NCBI GenBank assembly: GCA_028023455.1
Contig: JAQFVV010000207.1
Location: 836,208-900,207 of the forward strand
Direction of reading: 5' to 3'
Length of the DNA: 64,000 nucleotides
DNA from: Epiperipatus broadwayi
Taxonomy: Eukaryota; Onychophora; Udeonychophora; Euonychophora; Peripatidae
Position 1 is the stretch's first letter. Every line of letters begins with the position of its first letter. Shown here in pieces: positions 1 through 12,067 of this stretch. The notes under the pieces were generated by a model that was not told the DNA's origin, searched no databases, and saw nothing but the letters and a program-made list of their open reading frames with translations. A program made the position numbers and the translations under genes.

Positions 1-955
1 TTTATCACATTATCAATGTAGTTCCCCTATCTGTATAATAAAGCATTTATGAGAAAATAAAATCTAAATGACTTAAATAATCTTCACATATTTTTATATA
101 GCATTCATAACTCCACTGAGAATATACATGATAAATGCTAAGCAAATGTTAGAGATTTCTAAAGAAGATTCATTTTTTAATGATGTTGTTAGTCACTATC
201 TATTGCAAAGGAACAAATTTATCTCTTATATTAAATATACTTTGACTAGATCATGTATGTGCGCATATGCAGTGTATAAAATTGTTGTATTTTCAAACTT
301 CATATATTGTTCTAATAACAAAATTATCAAATAAGAAACACATTTACAACTCAAAGTATTTATAAAAAAGAAAACGTATGAAGTCTTACATTTTAAAATG
401 CAAAACACATAATTCATAAATCAATTTGGAAAAATAAAAAGTTTGTTATTTTAAACCAAATTTTAAAAAAATATACTTTCAGCGAATGAATCCGTATAAA
501 AGTACTAATAATAAATTAAAGTTCTTTCAAACCAGTTTAGTGTAACAAAGCAAAATAGAATGACTATTAATGGAATGTTTTATAATTCATATAAAATTAT
601 AGTAGATTTTATTAAATAAAATTATTTTTGTTTTAGGTTAAAAACATTATACCATAATATTTACATAAAATGACTTTTAATAAGGATTAGTGCATAAAGG
701 AAATTTTAAAAAATAAGTCTGGCCAACATTTAGTAATCATTTTAGCTAGCTCTATTTAATATTTCTTATATGTGGTGTTTAATTTGAATAAAAAAAATTT
801 GTTAAATAAAACTACTGTTTAAACAGAACAAACAAATAATAAAGCTATATTTATTTAGGAAAATAAAAAATATAGCTTACCTTTTATCTCACCTGGAAAA
901 ACAACTTTTTTTCCAAATATTTCTAAAATATAAATCCATTTAAATAATCCTACAC
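1..955. other. AT-rich non-coding DNA
   Basis: No gene recognised. The stretch is extremely A+T-rich with only chance open frames under 70 codons of low-complexity composition. It forms the 5' flank of the truncated LINE that begins near 956. I see no repeat shared with the rest of the window. Confidence 0.6.
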
Positions 956-2863
956 TTCAGATTTTGAATGACATTAATAGGAAAATAAGCGATACTCTTT
1001 TAAAAACTGCAACAAAGATAGCTGGTAGAAAAAAGCAGCAAATGACCAATAAAATTTCTACTGAGACTAGAGAATTTATTAAGAAAAGAAGGAATATGAG
1101 GATATACCACAATGATGCATTAAAAAAGATTGAATATCTCGAATTTTGTAAAATGGTGTGGTAAAAGAGTTGAAAATGATATAAAAAAGTATAATTGTGA
1201 ATTAGCAAGGAAAGCTGTAGAAGAGAATAAAAGTCTAAAGAGTGTAAAACAACATTTTGGTATTGATAGGAAATTTATATCTGCAAAAAGAAAAAAAGAT
1301 GACATTATTAATAAAAGGAGAGATGACATCATGAAATCTGTAGAAGACTTCTATCAAGAATTATATCATAATAAAGAACAAGTACCTCCTATACCTATTA
1401 TATCTTCTGAATTGCGCAGGATTTGGAATGAGGAAGTGAGACATGCAATTAAATTTATGAAGAAAGGGAAAGCTCCAGGTAATGATGGAATTATAATTGA
1501 TATATTAAAAGAAGTAGGTGAAGAAATAGAAATTATTTTAGCAAAGTTATATTCCAAATATATAAATGATAAAGATGTACCAGATGATTGGAAGAATGCA
1601 GTATTAAAATTTAAAAAAGGTGATAAAGAAGATATTACAAATTACAGACTTATCAGTTTTATACAAAATTTTTACTAAGATAATTACAACTCATCTACAG
1701 AGAACATTGGACTTCCACCGACCAAGAGAACAAGCTGGATTTAAAAGTGGTTTTAGTACAGTAGATCATATTCAGGTATTGAGAGAAGTTATAGAAAGGA
1801 CAAATGAATATGAGTTGCCATTATCCTTAGGATTTGTAGATTATGAAAAGGCATTTGATTCTATAAACATTTCTTCAGTAATTAAAGCATTGGATCATCA
1901 AGGTGTAGATCCAGGATATTGTCATATTTTAAAGAATATTTATAAAAATGCAACAGCAACAATTAGATTACATAATGATAGTAGAAAAGTCAACATTGAG
2001 AAGGGTGTAAGACAGGGTGACTCCATATCTCCAAAACTTTTTACAACAGTCCTGCAAGAAGTATTTTGTGGATTAAAATGGGAAGCTAAAGGAGTGCAAG
2101 TAAATGGAGATTATGTAAGTCATTTAGATTTTGCAGATGATGTATTGTTTTTGCAAATAATGCTTTAGAGTTACAGGAAATGTTGCAGGAGTTATCAGAT
2201 GAAAGTAGGACTAAAGATTAATGTTAAAAAGACTAAAGTAATGTTTAATAGATTTTCTCAAAATATAAAAATAAAGATTGATTATGATGAATTAGAAGAA
2301 GTTAACAGTTACAAATACCTTGATCAGATTATTAATACAGATGGAAACATAATGGATGAAATTAATCATAGAATTAAACTTGGTTGGAGTGCTTTTGGTA
2401 GAAATAACTTGATACTAAAAGGAAATATGTCTATGTGTCTGAAAAGAAAGGTTTTTAATAAATGTGTTTTGCCAGTTCTTATTTATGGATCTGAGACTTG
2501 GACACTTAATAGAAGAGCAATAGAAAGACTTCAAACCACTCAAAGAATTATGGAGAGATGCATGTTGGGAGTAACAAGAAGTGATCGAAAATGAAATGTA
2601 TGGGTAAGAGAGCAAATATGTATTACTGATCTCATTGAAAAAATTAAAAATTAAAGAAGAGATGATAATAGATGGACAATTGAAATTTTAAACTGGATTC
2701 CAAGAGATTGTAAAAGATCCAGAAAAAGTCCACATGTGAGATGGATGGATGAAATAAGAAAGTGTGCAGGGGTGATGTGGAGAAGCTAAATATCGGAAAA
2801 GATAGACGGAACTTGGAGAGACCTTCATTCTGCAGTGGATTGATAATGGTTGATGATGATGAT
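956..2863 (+). mobile_element. 5'-truncated RTE-clade LINE, copy 1
   Basis: A non-LTR retrotransposon fragment, collinear with the full-length copy at 22,226-25,519 from that copy's position ~23,550 to its 3' end. It lacks the whole endonuclease domain and ends in the shared tail of ttgataatgg followed by tgatga units. Truncation at the 5' end is usual for target-primed LINE insertions. No target-site duplication could be recognised, unlike copies 2 and 3, which fits an older insertion. Several indels relative to copy 2 are visible, including a loss of about 30-40 bases near 2,650. Confidence 0.9.
964..2594 (+). pseudogene. RTE reverse transcriptase, frameshifted (LINE copy 1)
   Basis: Decayed reverse transcriptase of an RTE-type LINE, which would copy its own RNA at a nicked target. 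Blocks run 964-1164, 1130-1678, 1620-2168 and 2199-2594 and change frame at ~1160 (one extra base), ~1650 (about 10 bases lost) and ~2142 (one base lost); a TGA at 2592-2594 ends the last block. Recognisable motifs are [16 protein letters not shown], motif [12 protein letters not shown], motif [11 protein letters not shown] and motif C FADD at 2130-2141. The FADD catalytic pair is intact, unlike in copies 2 and 3. The C-terminal part carries the conserved YGSETWTLN and ERCMLGVTR blocks typical of RTE proteins. It cannot make a full protein. Confidence 0.9.
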
Positions 2864-4737
2864 ATTTATAAAATTAAATATATTTTATATCTATATTAAA
2901 TTTTAAAAAAAATTAATGATAAAAAAACATCTTGAAACAAAAAATTATCTTTAGAATCATTTCTGTTTAGAATGTATGCGATTTGAGTTATTTCTAGATT
3001 TGATGTTTGAATAAAAAGCTTTATTATTTTCTTGTGCGACTTTTACCATCTAGTAATAATAATTAAAATTACTAATTATATTATTCACTATTTTTTTTAG
3101 AAATATTTGTTTTATAATTCCAATATGTCTTTCGGAACAGACTGCTAAAATGTCATATGATTATGGACATTTAATTCAATTATAACACTGTTCAAAGGTA
3201 TTATCGAACTTACAAATAAAGAGTTAGAGTTTATAATTTTAGCAATTGTTGAGTTATTTTAGTAAAAAAAAAAATTACTATCTTTATATTAAATCATAGT
3301 TCATAGCAGAATTTAATAAGATTTGCATTAACTTCTAATGTAATATTTTATTAATATTATTTTATCTTTTAGACTAATTGAAAAGTACATACTTAATATA
3401 TATTTAACATGTTATTAGCTTTTTATTTTAAAATGCTTTAATCTTTAATTTCAACACACTTTGGAGTAATTTTTTTATTTATTAGTTGTTATGTTTTTTT
3501 TACTTAAAACATTAAGCTGCAGTAATTTAGCATTTGTTCATTCACTATTGATAGAAAATATGATTATAACCTATAACATATAAACACAATAAAATTGCTC
3601 TCTCATATGTTGCTTTGTATATATTTGCATTAATCTTTGATCAGGTAGTTTAGGCTACTTTGGAAATTTGACCCCTAGATTATTTACTGTTTTACTTTTT
3701 ATTGTCATTATAAATTCCACATAATAGAATTAAATGGTTGTCAGGGTATGCTCAAAACTGTCTTAATTATGTGAATAGAATTTTGACAGCAATATGTTAG
3801 TGGTTGGGCAATATCTAATCCAGTAAACCCTTCAATTGTATCCAATAAATATATATTTAATTATTTTTTAGCTTGATTGTAAGACAAGTCTGAAATCTAT
3901 TTTAATCCTTTCCAATAAACCGTTTAGAAACCTGATGATTTTTATTTTCAGTAAACGTTTATATGCTGTTGAAGTGATCTTTGTTGTTGATAGTATAAAA
4001 GTGGCTTTACTGACCCACATCCACATATAATTTTACTGGTGTTAATTTTTGCTCATCTCCTCTATAAATTTGTTTTGACAAAGATTGATAAAAAACAACC
4101 ACTTACAGGACATATTTTTCATCAATTTTACTTTCATATAAACCTTTAATTTTAAAGACTGATGTTGACAGAAATATATGTCCAGCTGAAGTTCGTTTTT
4201 AGGAAACGTAATGTGAATGACTGCAAAATTGTTATAGAAGCAATAAAATTAACATTAATTATATTATTTACATATTTGAATATGTTTAATTATGTATATG
4301 TGACAAATTTTAGAATACACAATTTTTTATTAATCAAACAATGTATTAATAATTTTTAGCTTTTTCATAACCCACTTAAAACGCGTAAATTTATTAATGG
4401 AGATGGATGATTGAAATACATTAAAAACACATTTTTAATTATAAATTGTATATATATTATCATATTTATAAACGTAGCCAAAATTAAAATTTCACCACAA
4501 TCAACGATTATATTTATTAAGTACAAAGACAACTAGCTGAAGACAAATTTATTCTTATTCTAGCTAACATTCCAGTTACCATTAATAAGAAAAGAACTTT
4601 TAAATATAGTAACAGCTTTAGAATCTTAAAATTTCAATAATAAAGATTTTTTAATTCTTCTCTTTATTTTATTCTTTTCATAGAAGACACACAACCTTAG
4701 CCTGCTCAAATATAATTGTATGACCGATATATCATTA
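2864..4737. other. AT-rich non-coding DNA
   Basis: No gene, RNA or recognised repeat. Several T runs and short ATTA-rich segments occur. The longest open frames (about 65 codons near 4,160-4,360) have low-complexity content and no recognisable domain. Confidence 0.55.
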
Positions 4738-5160
4738 ATACATGAGGGGTCAGAATGACTTGAGGTCAACATGGGCATGATAATAATATTAGCATTAGCA
4801 TGGGATTTGGGCTTTCCATCATCAGATTTTCAATGGTATGGATGGCTAAAGAGTTGGAAGTTGGAGTGGATTGAAGCCTGTTCATTAAAGTATGAAGATT
4901 TGCTATGTTAATATAAACTGGGCACTGATTATATATATATATGTGTGTGGGAGATGATAATCTGGACCAACTGATAAGTTCTGGTTTAGCATGAAATATG
5001 TACATTAGTGATTATTTATCTTTTCTACATGTATGTGGTTATGTGTATTGGTGGTATGAGATAGTATGGATAGTTGAAGGATGCTTGAAAGTCTGAGTTC
5101 AATTTCCTATACTTACAATTAGGTTCCAGGTATGTGAAGAGTGTCTGTATTTCAAATATT
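4738..5160 (-). repeat. Dispersed repeat family A, copy 1
   Basis: This segment matches, in inverted orientation, 30,180-30,620, 36,690-37,095 and 37,212-37,389. Shared blocks include catgaggggtcagaatgac (opposite strand: gtcaatctgacccctcatg), the tggattgaagcctg block, and the ctggaccaac...gctggtttagcatgaaat block. No coding capacity is visible. The family may be a SINE or a fragment of a larger element. A B-box-like gagttcaattt lies at about 5,096, but I could not confirm a tRNA head. Confidence 0.75.
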
Positions 5161-6540
5161 TATATCATTCATACATATAGTTATTTTTTACTCTATTTTA
5201 ATGCACTCTCACTCTTTTATTTAAGCTAAAATTGCTTTAACACATATATATATTGTACTGTTTTTTTTCTATATGGTACAAATATATTGGCATTTGGTAA
5301 AAGTTTAAAGAAAAAGTAAATTTAGTGATATTATTAAAAAATGCAATTAAAATTTTTTTTTAGTTTGTGTAATTTTTTTTTTTTAAATGTACAATGAAAG
5401 TTACATTTTTCGTTCATTTTTTTTTATGTAATTAAAAAGTTACAATTGGAAAGAATAAAAGACATACAGATTACTAATCCAGATAAACTAAAGGAAAGAG
5501 AATTCCATATTCAGATTACAATCTGTAAAAACCTTTTTGAAAACTAATTAAAGATAGCGGAATTATGTTTTAAAAAAAAAAGAGTTTGTAACTTAAATTT
5601 AAAAATGTATGTTGATAGAAGGACAAAAGAAAATATGCACAGAAGTCTGAAAACTGGACCTTGAGTGTAAAAGGAAAAATACCAGTGTGTTCAGGGTCTT
5701 GTCTGTTTTTTTGTTTGGCTGGTCCTGATTCATGAAAGATCCAGGAACATTCTACACTGAAATAATGCATCATGTTGGAGTAGACTGAAGCTTTTGACAT
5801 CATTCATCATAATGATGTCAATCCCAGAAAAGCTTTCATGATTATCCATTAGGACAGATCAAGAACAAGTTAAAAACAATAGGCATGAGCTCATTCTACC
5901 TCATGAAAAACTATGCATGATAATCAACAATCTTCATAAACTCGCAAAACTTATCAGTAAGCTAAGATTAACAATTCCTAATTATGACTAAATTAAGCAT
6001 TTGCAAACCATTCTCCAATAAGCTTCTAATATAATCCTCATAGAGACATTAAACTTTATTATTTAAGAGACTTTTGTTTACCTAAGAAATCTAAGTGTAA
6101 TGTAAACTGTTTTAATTAATTGATTCATGTCTGGATTAGCATGCATGTAGTCTTTCCAACTTATTGGTAATTTATCTTTAAATATTTTAATTTGTTAGAA
6201 TAAAATATTTCTAATATCAACTTTCCATTGTGCATTATTAATATTAGTTATTAAATTTATTAATTTTAATGTATTAGGATTTGAGTATATAATTTATCTT
6301 TCCCAACATTTGATGATTAAACCCTGGGAATAATACTCTCTAAAAAACTAAAGATACAAAAAGACATAACCCCCAACTTTTTACTTACTTTGTCAAAATT
6401 ATGGGATATGAGGAGGTTAGGAATTTATTAACTATGGTGACCTCTTATAAATTAAAACTAACTTTATTGGCAATTCCCATCACAATAGTTAGTAGATCAG
6501 TTAATCAGGAAATATATAATAGGAGGAGCATTAAGTTGAG
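5161..6540. other. Unassigned DNA upstream of Penelope-like remnant
   Basis: No gene recognised. The part from about 5,640 to 6,060 is less AT-rich than its surroundings and may be an old element, but its frames are short and match nothing I know. The part from 6,290 to 6,540 could be decayed 5' sequence of the Penelope-like element, but no conserved motif is legible there. Confidence 0.4.
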
Positions 6541-6549
6541 TATTAAGGT

Positions 6550-6960
6550 AATGTTTATATGGAAGAATATGTAGATGATTGTTTATTGATATTTAATAAA
6601 ATTCAAAGACAGATAAATTTATTTATAGAAGATGTCAATAAGATAGATAAGAATGTTAAGTTTATTATAGAAAAAGAAGATAATAATATACTGACAAATG
6701 AAATCATATGAAGGGAAATGTAGAATTGAAACATCAATTTATAAGAAAAGATATATAGATAATAATATAACTAATTGACATTGAAATATAAGTATGATAT
6801 ATAAATAAATACACTACATTCTAGAATTCATAGAGCATTAAATTATTGTTCAAGAAAAGAAGATAATGTTAAACAGGTAAAATTAATTAAAAAAGAATTT
6901 ATGGATAGTAATTATCCATATAAATTTATAAATGATAATATTAGATTAATAGAAAATAAG
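6550..6960 (+). pseudogene. Penelope-like reverse transcriptase fragment
   Basis: In the frame starting at 6,550 the sequence reads through EEYVDDCLLIFNK, with the YVDD catalytic motif at 6,568-6,579. A stop (TGA) follows at about 6,709, and other stops fall near 6,720-6,800. Further on (about 6,815-6,960) the translation gives IHRALNYCSRKEDNVKQV and LIKKEFMDSNYPYKFI. These resemble the conserved region after the RT palm in Penelope-like elements, where 'RAxxLCS' and 'L..NGYP..FI' patterns are usual. The upstream fingers and palm motifs are missing, so this is only the C-terminal part of the RT. It is a dead fragment. Assignment to the Penelope-like group rests on the combination with the adjacent GIY-YIG domain. 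Confidence 0.75.
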
Positions 6961-7134
6961 ATACAATCTAAAATAATAAAAAAGAAAGAAGTAGTAGTAA
7001 AGTTAATTATATAGGTATAAAGATAGGAAATATTTATGTAATTAAAATTTTAAATAAAGTTATAGATAAAATTTAAAAAAGTAGAATAATGTATTAAATG
7101 TTAAAGCAGTTAATAAAAGGAAAAAAAAAAATAT

Positions 7135-7408
7135 GATTAGTATTTTAGAAAATAAATATATTTGTATTTATAATAAAAATTTAGATAATAAAATAAATGG
7201 CATATATGAGATTAATTTTAAAAAGTGTTAAGTTAATAATATAAAAATAAATTATATTGGAGAAATAAAGAATTCAATATATAGAAGACTGTTACAACAT
7301 AAATATGATAAAAATTTACTGATATATTTACATAAATCAGAGACAGGGCATGAGTGTGAAAAGGATTCTATAAAGATGATACAATTTACAGACAATAAAG
7401 AAGAATAG
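7135..7408 (+). pseudogene. GIY-YIG endonuclease remnant of Penelope-like element
   Basis: The GIY motif (NGIYEI) lies at 7,196-7,213 and the YIG motif (NYIGEIKNSIYRRLLQH) begins at about 7,250. They are followed by LHKSETGHE, matching the usual order GIY, YIG, basic helix, then His-rich segment. In Penelope-like elements this endonuclease nicks target DNA to prime reverse transcription. An in-frame TAA between the GIY and YIG motifs (about 7,229-7,231) disables it, and TAG near 7,406 ends the frame. The catalytic Arg after YIG is present as YRR. The domain lies C-terminal to the RT fragment, as in canonical elements. Confidence 0.75.
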
Positions 7409-7639
7409 AAATATACAAGATGCTATTTATATTAATAATATTAAGTGAGTTTTGAATAGAGATTTGGGTCTGAAAAAAAATTGATATAAAATAAAAAATT
7501 TGTAAAAATTTACTTATATAAAAATCAAAAAAGAAAGCTGCTAATAATATAAGTGTAGAATTTAAAGAGAAAGGTACTAAAGGTATAATGGTAAGTTTTT
7601 AAAATATGAAATTAGCAGTTGAGGATAAGAAATATAAAG

Positions 7640-7890
7640 GTGAGTTTAAAAAATGTATTTAAAATAATATTATAGATTAAAATAGATTATAAATTATTAA
7701 ATGAATAAATTATAAATATTGATTGTTAGTAAATGTAATTATAAGTATAACAGTAAAAAAAATGTTAAAATTGAATTTAGTATTGAAGTTAGGAGATATA
7801 AAAGATGTTTAAAATAATATTATAAATTAAAATAGATTATACATTATTGAATGAATAAATTATAAATAATGATTGTTAGTAAAATAAATA
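7640..7890 (+). repeat. Direct duplication in Penelope-like 3' region
   Basis: Two similar units start near 7,650 and 7,800; both read ttaaaataatattata, then attaaaatagattata, then gaataaattataaat, then gattgttagtaaa. The spacing is about 150 bp. Differences are few, so the duplication is moderately recent relative to the decay of the element. Confidence 0.7.
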
Positions 7891-8190
7891 ATAATAATGT
7901 AAAGTATAAAATATAATAAGTTAGAGTTAAATATTATAAGAATAAAATAAAGAATAAAAATGGAATATATATATATATAATATTTTAATTAATAAATATA
8001 GAATGTAAAAAGGGTAAAAAATGAATAATAATAATGTAAATTAAAAGATATTATAAAATGTATATATAGAATGTAAATTATATGTTCATGTATATTTATA
8101 TTCATATGTTTGTACTGTTATGTTGTAGTTCTGAAGATTGCTGGGGCAATCAAAACTGTAAAAAAGGGTGGTAAATAAAGCATTGTGTAA

Positions 8191-8764
8191 CAGTAGTAAA
8201 GTGCATGGACCATTTAATATTATATGAATTCCTATCAACTTATTTTTGTGTTTTATCCGGTAAATTATTTAACATAGTACCATTTTCCATGTTCTTTCTC
8301 TCTCCTCTCCCTCCCTCTATATATATATATATATATTGTACTGGTCAAAACATATATCAATCCAACAAACCCCTGAATACAGGTAAAGTACCACAAGTCT
8401 GACCATGTACAAGATATATGTCAGGTACTTCATGGATTCTGCCCTATTTATCTATATCCCCAGGTTAAAGATCTAATCAATAACCTTTATCTATGATAAC
8501 ATCAAATTCCTTTACTTTCACTGTGCTCAAAGCATAGCCTTCAAGCATGAGATTCATTTTTAATTATATTTTAATGAGAACTTGGGTGATTGATTTATAT
8601 ATATACTTAAAATAAAAGTTAATGAAAAGATTCGAAGAAAACTTCCATTGTTTTAGATATATATATTTTAAACTCATTAAAAACCTTAGAATTATAACTT
8701 ATGGCAACAATATATAAATGAGCAGACACACACACACATTTATATATATATATGACTGTTTCAG
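8191..8764. other. Non-coding DNA with TA and AC microsatellites
   Basis: Contains a ctctc/ccctc stretch followed by (TA)n near 8,318-8,336, an AC run at about 8,727-8,739 and a further short (TA)n near 8,742. No gene recognised. Confidence 0.6.
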
Positions 8765-9281
8765 TAAGAAGACTAATATTGAGAAAATTATAACTGGATG
8801 ATTATTATATCTCCAAAACTTTTTATAGTAGCTTTATAAGAAGTACTTTGGTAAGCTAAAAAAGTAAAAGAAATCGGAGATTATTTAATTCATCTAGATT
8901 TTGCAATAGATATGGTTGATTTTGTAAATAATGCTTCAGATCTTTAAGTAGTATTACAAGAATATTAGATAAAAGTAAAAAAAAATGTAGATTTAATAAT
9001 AATTGTTCCAAAATTAATGTTCAATGAATTTTTCTAGAAGAATTTAGGAAAAGTTAACAACTCTAATCTCCTGATCAGATTATTAATATATATGCAACAG
9101 CAATGGATAAAATTAATCATAGAACTAATCTTTAATGGATCCTTTTCATAGAAATAACAGTATTAAAAGGAAATATGTTTTTTTAAACCATTTGTTTGCC
9201 AGTTTTTTCTTTAAGATTTGAGACTTGGAAACTTAACAGAAGAGCAATACAGAACATTCAGTAATGTATGGAGAGATGTAT
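8765..9281 (+). mobile_element. Old RTE LINE, 5' part, interrupted at 9,281
   Basis: Degenerate sequence collinear with LINE copy 2 from about 24,590 to 25,180. Legible blocks are atctccaaaac, ttcatctagattttgca, attaatcatagaact and gagacttgg. Stops and indels are frequent, so it is much older than copies 2 and 3. It breaks exactly at 9,281, after gagagatgtat, where the long-LTR element begins. The remainder resumes at 14,159 with gtatattgggaataac, the next segment of the LINE. This is a nested insertion. Confidence 0.8.
9278..9281. repeat. Target-site duplication gtat, left
   Basis: The four bases gtat precede the first LTR and recur at 14,159-14,162 immediately after the second. Removing the element and one copy restores continuity with the LINE (gagagatgtat followed by attggga). 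In copy 2 the same place reads gagagatgtatgttggga. Confidence 0.75.
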
Positions 9282-11364
9282 TGTAACGATATATAAATAT
9301 GTCATTACATTAATTTAAAATAAAGACTTAAAAGTTCGCAAATAAAAGTAAAAAACTAAACGCTAAAATTAAAATGTTTGTTAAAAAGATGCCAAACTTT
9401 AAAAATTTTTTTTTTTTAAAAAAACAAATAAATAAGTATTTGAACATACTTTTTTATAAAAAAAAGTACAAGATTTAAAAATAAAAACAGGTATTAATTA
9501 ATTCTTGTAATTTGTAAATGGAAATGATTGTTTATAAATTGTTTGAAAAACAAGCTAGCTTTGGGCTCTTGTATAATTAAAATGATCTGATGAAAGATAG
9601 ATAAGAAAATAAAGAAAAATTAGCTTGACCAATGGAAGCACTAAGCCTTGGCTCGGACCCTAATGAAAGTGATGGATTAGTGACATTTTGTTGATTGAAT
9701 CCGTGTGGATAATATAAAAAGGGAAATAGTTTTTTCTGACAGTTCCAGCATTGTGTGTTTGAGAGTTGTGGTAGGACGCACATACCACACTCTCTATTTA
9801 AAAAAGAAAAAGACTGTGATACCTTGAACCAGCTATTGCCATCTCCAGAACATTATCTTCCAATGGAGGTGTCGCGGGAATTAAAAACAGGAACCTGGAC
9901 TTTTCTACCATAAGCTATATGAAATGAACAATTATTAAAATCAATTAAGAACTTTCGTCAAATTTTACAAATTGATAAACAAGCCAACTTAAATGTTAAA
10001 ACGGACTCTTATCTGACTTTTGTAAGTTTTAAATCAAATTAATAATGTTTAATTTTATATGTTTTCCGATTGATAAACATCATTTCCATTTTTTTTTTGT
10101 CTTATTGTAAAGATTATTTAAATGCATGAAATTTAAGTTGTTTATAGACGCTTGCATGAATTCGTTTGCGGTTAATTATATTTTGGTTTTCACATTTGAT
10201 CAAAATATATAGACATTTGATAAATAATGATACCGTATGGTATCTAAAATGTATTTATTCGGATGTCTTTTAAAGTTATTGGTGACAATGCAAATATCTT
10301 ATGGTGAATACTATTGGGTTACTTATAAATTTCCCTCTGTGATTGTCGGTATCAATAATTTTGTATTTTGATCATTTATGTTTGTTTTGAAATGTTTTTG
10401 ACCATGGAATCTATGTAATCGATCTATACCCAACATTTTTAAACAAATCTGTGCGAATGTTTTTAAATGTTAAATTTAAGTCGGGCGTGAATGGCTATAT
10501 ATTTTGTCAAGTTATATTAAGGGAGGGTAATCTTAGGCTATTCATTTCGTAGTTGAATTGGTTCAATGGATGGAATATATTTGTGTAATTGTAGATGTAG
10601 TACGAGATCCGCTATGGGCAGGATTATATATATATATGCCACACACCTTCTGTTTGCCTATGGATGGGTTTGTAAGACGGCAAAGGACCGCAGTCCATTC
10701 CTATGGAGTTTTATGTTTATTGTTCTACTTGCCAACAGATGTAACATTCCTGTTGGTGGAGAGACAATGTCTTCTCTAATTCTACTTACTGATCAGATGT
10801 ACATTCCTGACAGCATAGTATTTTGTGTTGTCGTATTTTCATGCTACATTGAATACATAAATGTATCAGATGGATTGGTGCTGGTTTGATTGCGAAATTT
10901 GTTGCCTAAGGTTAAATCAGGGAAGAATATTTTCTTTTCAAATGCAGATCTATGTAGTCTATTCATACTTGACTATCTAAATAAAATATTAAACTCATTG
11001 AAACTTAGTTAAATGTAAAACTAAAGATTAATAGAAAAATCTAAAATGGTGAATTTATTCCTCAAAATTTAAATGTTATTTTATATATGCGTAAATAAAT
11101 ATTTTTATGTGTTAATTTCTGGCAGTGGCTTTCATTTATTTATATTTAAGATATAAATTAAGATATAGATTTTTATCTCTGCGTCTCCACTGAGCTAGTG
11201 ACTTGGGCTAACGATCTGAATATTTAAATAAAGTGGAATCTTAACAGCGCGTATCTGCCTACTCTATAAATTTTTCTAGGTTTAAATGCCTAGATGGCGC
11301 CTTGTAGAGCAGATATCGTAGTTTGCGGTTATATTCGATCTTCACTTTCATTTCGATCGTTATA
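9282..11364 (+). repeat. 5' LTR of the nested LTR element
   Basis: 2,083 bp, highly similar to 12,068-14,158 with scattered substitutions and a few small indels. One is a ~16-17 base segment near 12,172-12,188 present only in the second LTR. It contains short open frames shared by both LTRs: one on the minus strand near 9,577-9,783 and one on the plus strand near 10,566-10,889. A late aaataaa at about 11,227 could be a polyadenylation signal. No promoter is identified with confidence. Confidence 0.85.
10566..10889 (+). CDS. Unknown short open frame inside the LTR
   Basis: A 107-codon frame, also open in the other LTR at 13,444-13,683 (79 codons, same frame and same stop). The shared part has a hydrophobic central stretch (FMFIVLLANRC) and several cysteines. 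No domain is recognised. Because both LTRs are only slightly diverged, the shared frame may reflect general sequence identity rather than selection. In the second LTR the upstream part is out of frame because the TA run differs in length. I would not call it a gene without expression or codon-selection evidence. Confidence 0.2.
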   Translation: MDGIYLCNCRCSTRSAMGRIIYIYATHLLFAYGWVCKTAKDRSPFLWSFMFIVLLANRCNIPVGGETMSSLILLTDQMYIPDSIVFCVVVFSCYIEYINVSDGLVLV

Positions 11365-12067
11365 ATTGGCGTCCCAAGTGTAGCCTTACCTCAGAGATTG
11401 ACCCTGAGAAGGGGAATTGATGATGATGAAATTTTCTATCTTTAATAAATCACTAGTGCCCTGAGAATTTTAAAAGTGAATCATGCAAATAACATTTGTT
11501 GTTTTTTCTGAAATAAGTACATTTTTGTACTAACGTAAAGTTATAGCCAGATGTTTAATAAACCACTAGTACTTTTGAAAATAAATCATGCCCGTAATAT
11601 TTTTTTCTGAAATTAGTATAAATATATTTGTTGTATTGACGTGGAGTTGCAGTTTTGTTTAAAAAGTGCTGCCAGTAAGAAAAATTGCGCATATGTAGAA
11701 ATAAATTCGAGGAATAAAAACTAATAAATAAAACGTAATAATAAATCTAAATCATATTTTTTTTTTAAAAAAAAAAAAAGTCTTGTTAAATTAAAATCTA
11801 ATCGTTTAACTTGCCTGAGTAATAGGTAAAGGTAGGAGAAATGAAACTTGGAAGGGAGGGGGCAGAAATTTAGCTGGTAATGGGGAATCAACAGTCAATT
11901 TTTTTTTAATCATTATATTTGTGTTTAATTACTGTTTTGTCTTGTAAAAAAAAGTTTTGTCTTTTTGAAATTTTCATATATAATCAATTTGTGTAACGTA
12001 ATTACTAACACTAAGTAAAGTCTTTTTTTTTTTTAATGTTTTTGTTTTTTGAGGAAGTTTACTGATA
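11365..12067 (+). other. Internal region of the nested LTR element (PBS-like site, no ORF)
   Basis: Begins at, then tggcgtcccaagtg, a candidate primer-binding site because it starts with TGG directly after the LTR. I could not name the matching tRNA. Downstream lies a diverged tandem pair of about 105 bp (near 11,447-11,550 and 11,549-11,655) sharing ttaataaa.cactagt, aatcatgc and ttttttctgaaa. A purine-rich block at about 11,833-11,890 is too far from the second LTR to be a normal polypurine tract. No coding capacity is present. Confidence 0.7.

Larger units (their letters stand above)
6545..8190 (+). mobile_element. Decayed Penelope-like retroelement
   Basis: Order and motifs fit a Penelope-like element: an RT palm motif YVDD, then a thumb-like block with the IHRALNYCS and NYPYKFI patterns, then a GIY-YIG endonuclease, then a non-coding 3' tail. 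The tail near 8,125-8,190 (agttctgaagattgctgg, then a run leading to aaagcattgt) is homologous to both arms of the hairpin at 28,321-28,503. That supports a common terminal sequence. The element is broken by many stops and has no recognisable 5' half. A direct duplication of about 150 bp lies inside its 3' region (near 7,650-7,740 and 7,800-7,890). Confidence 0.75.
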
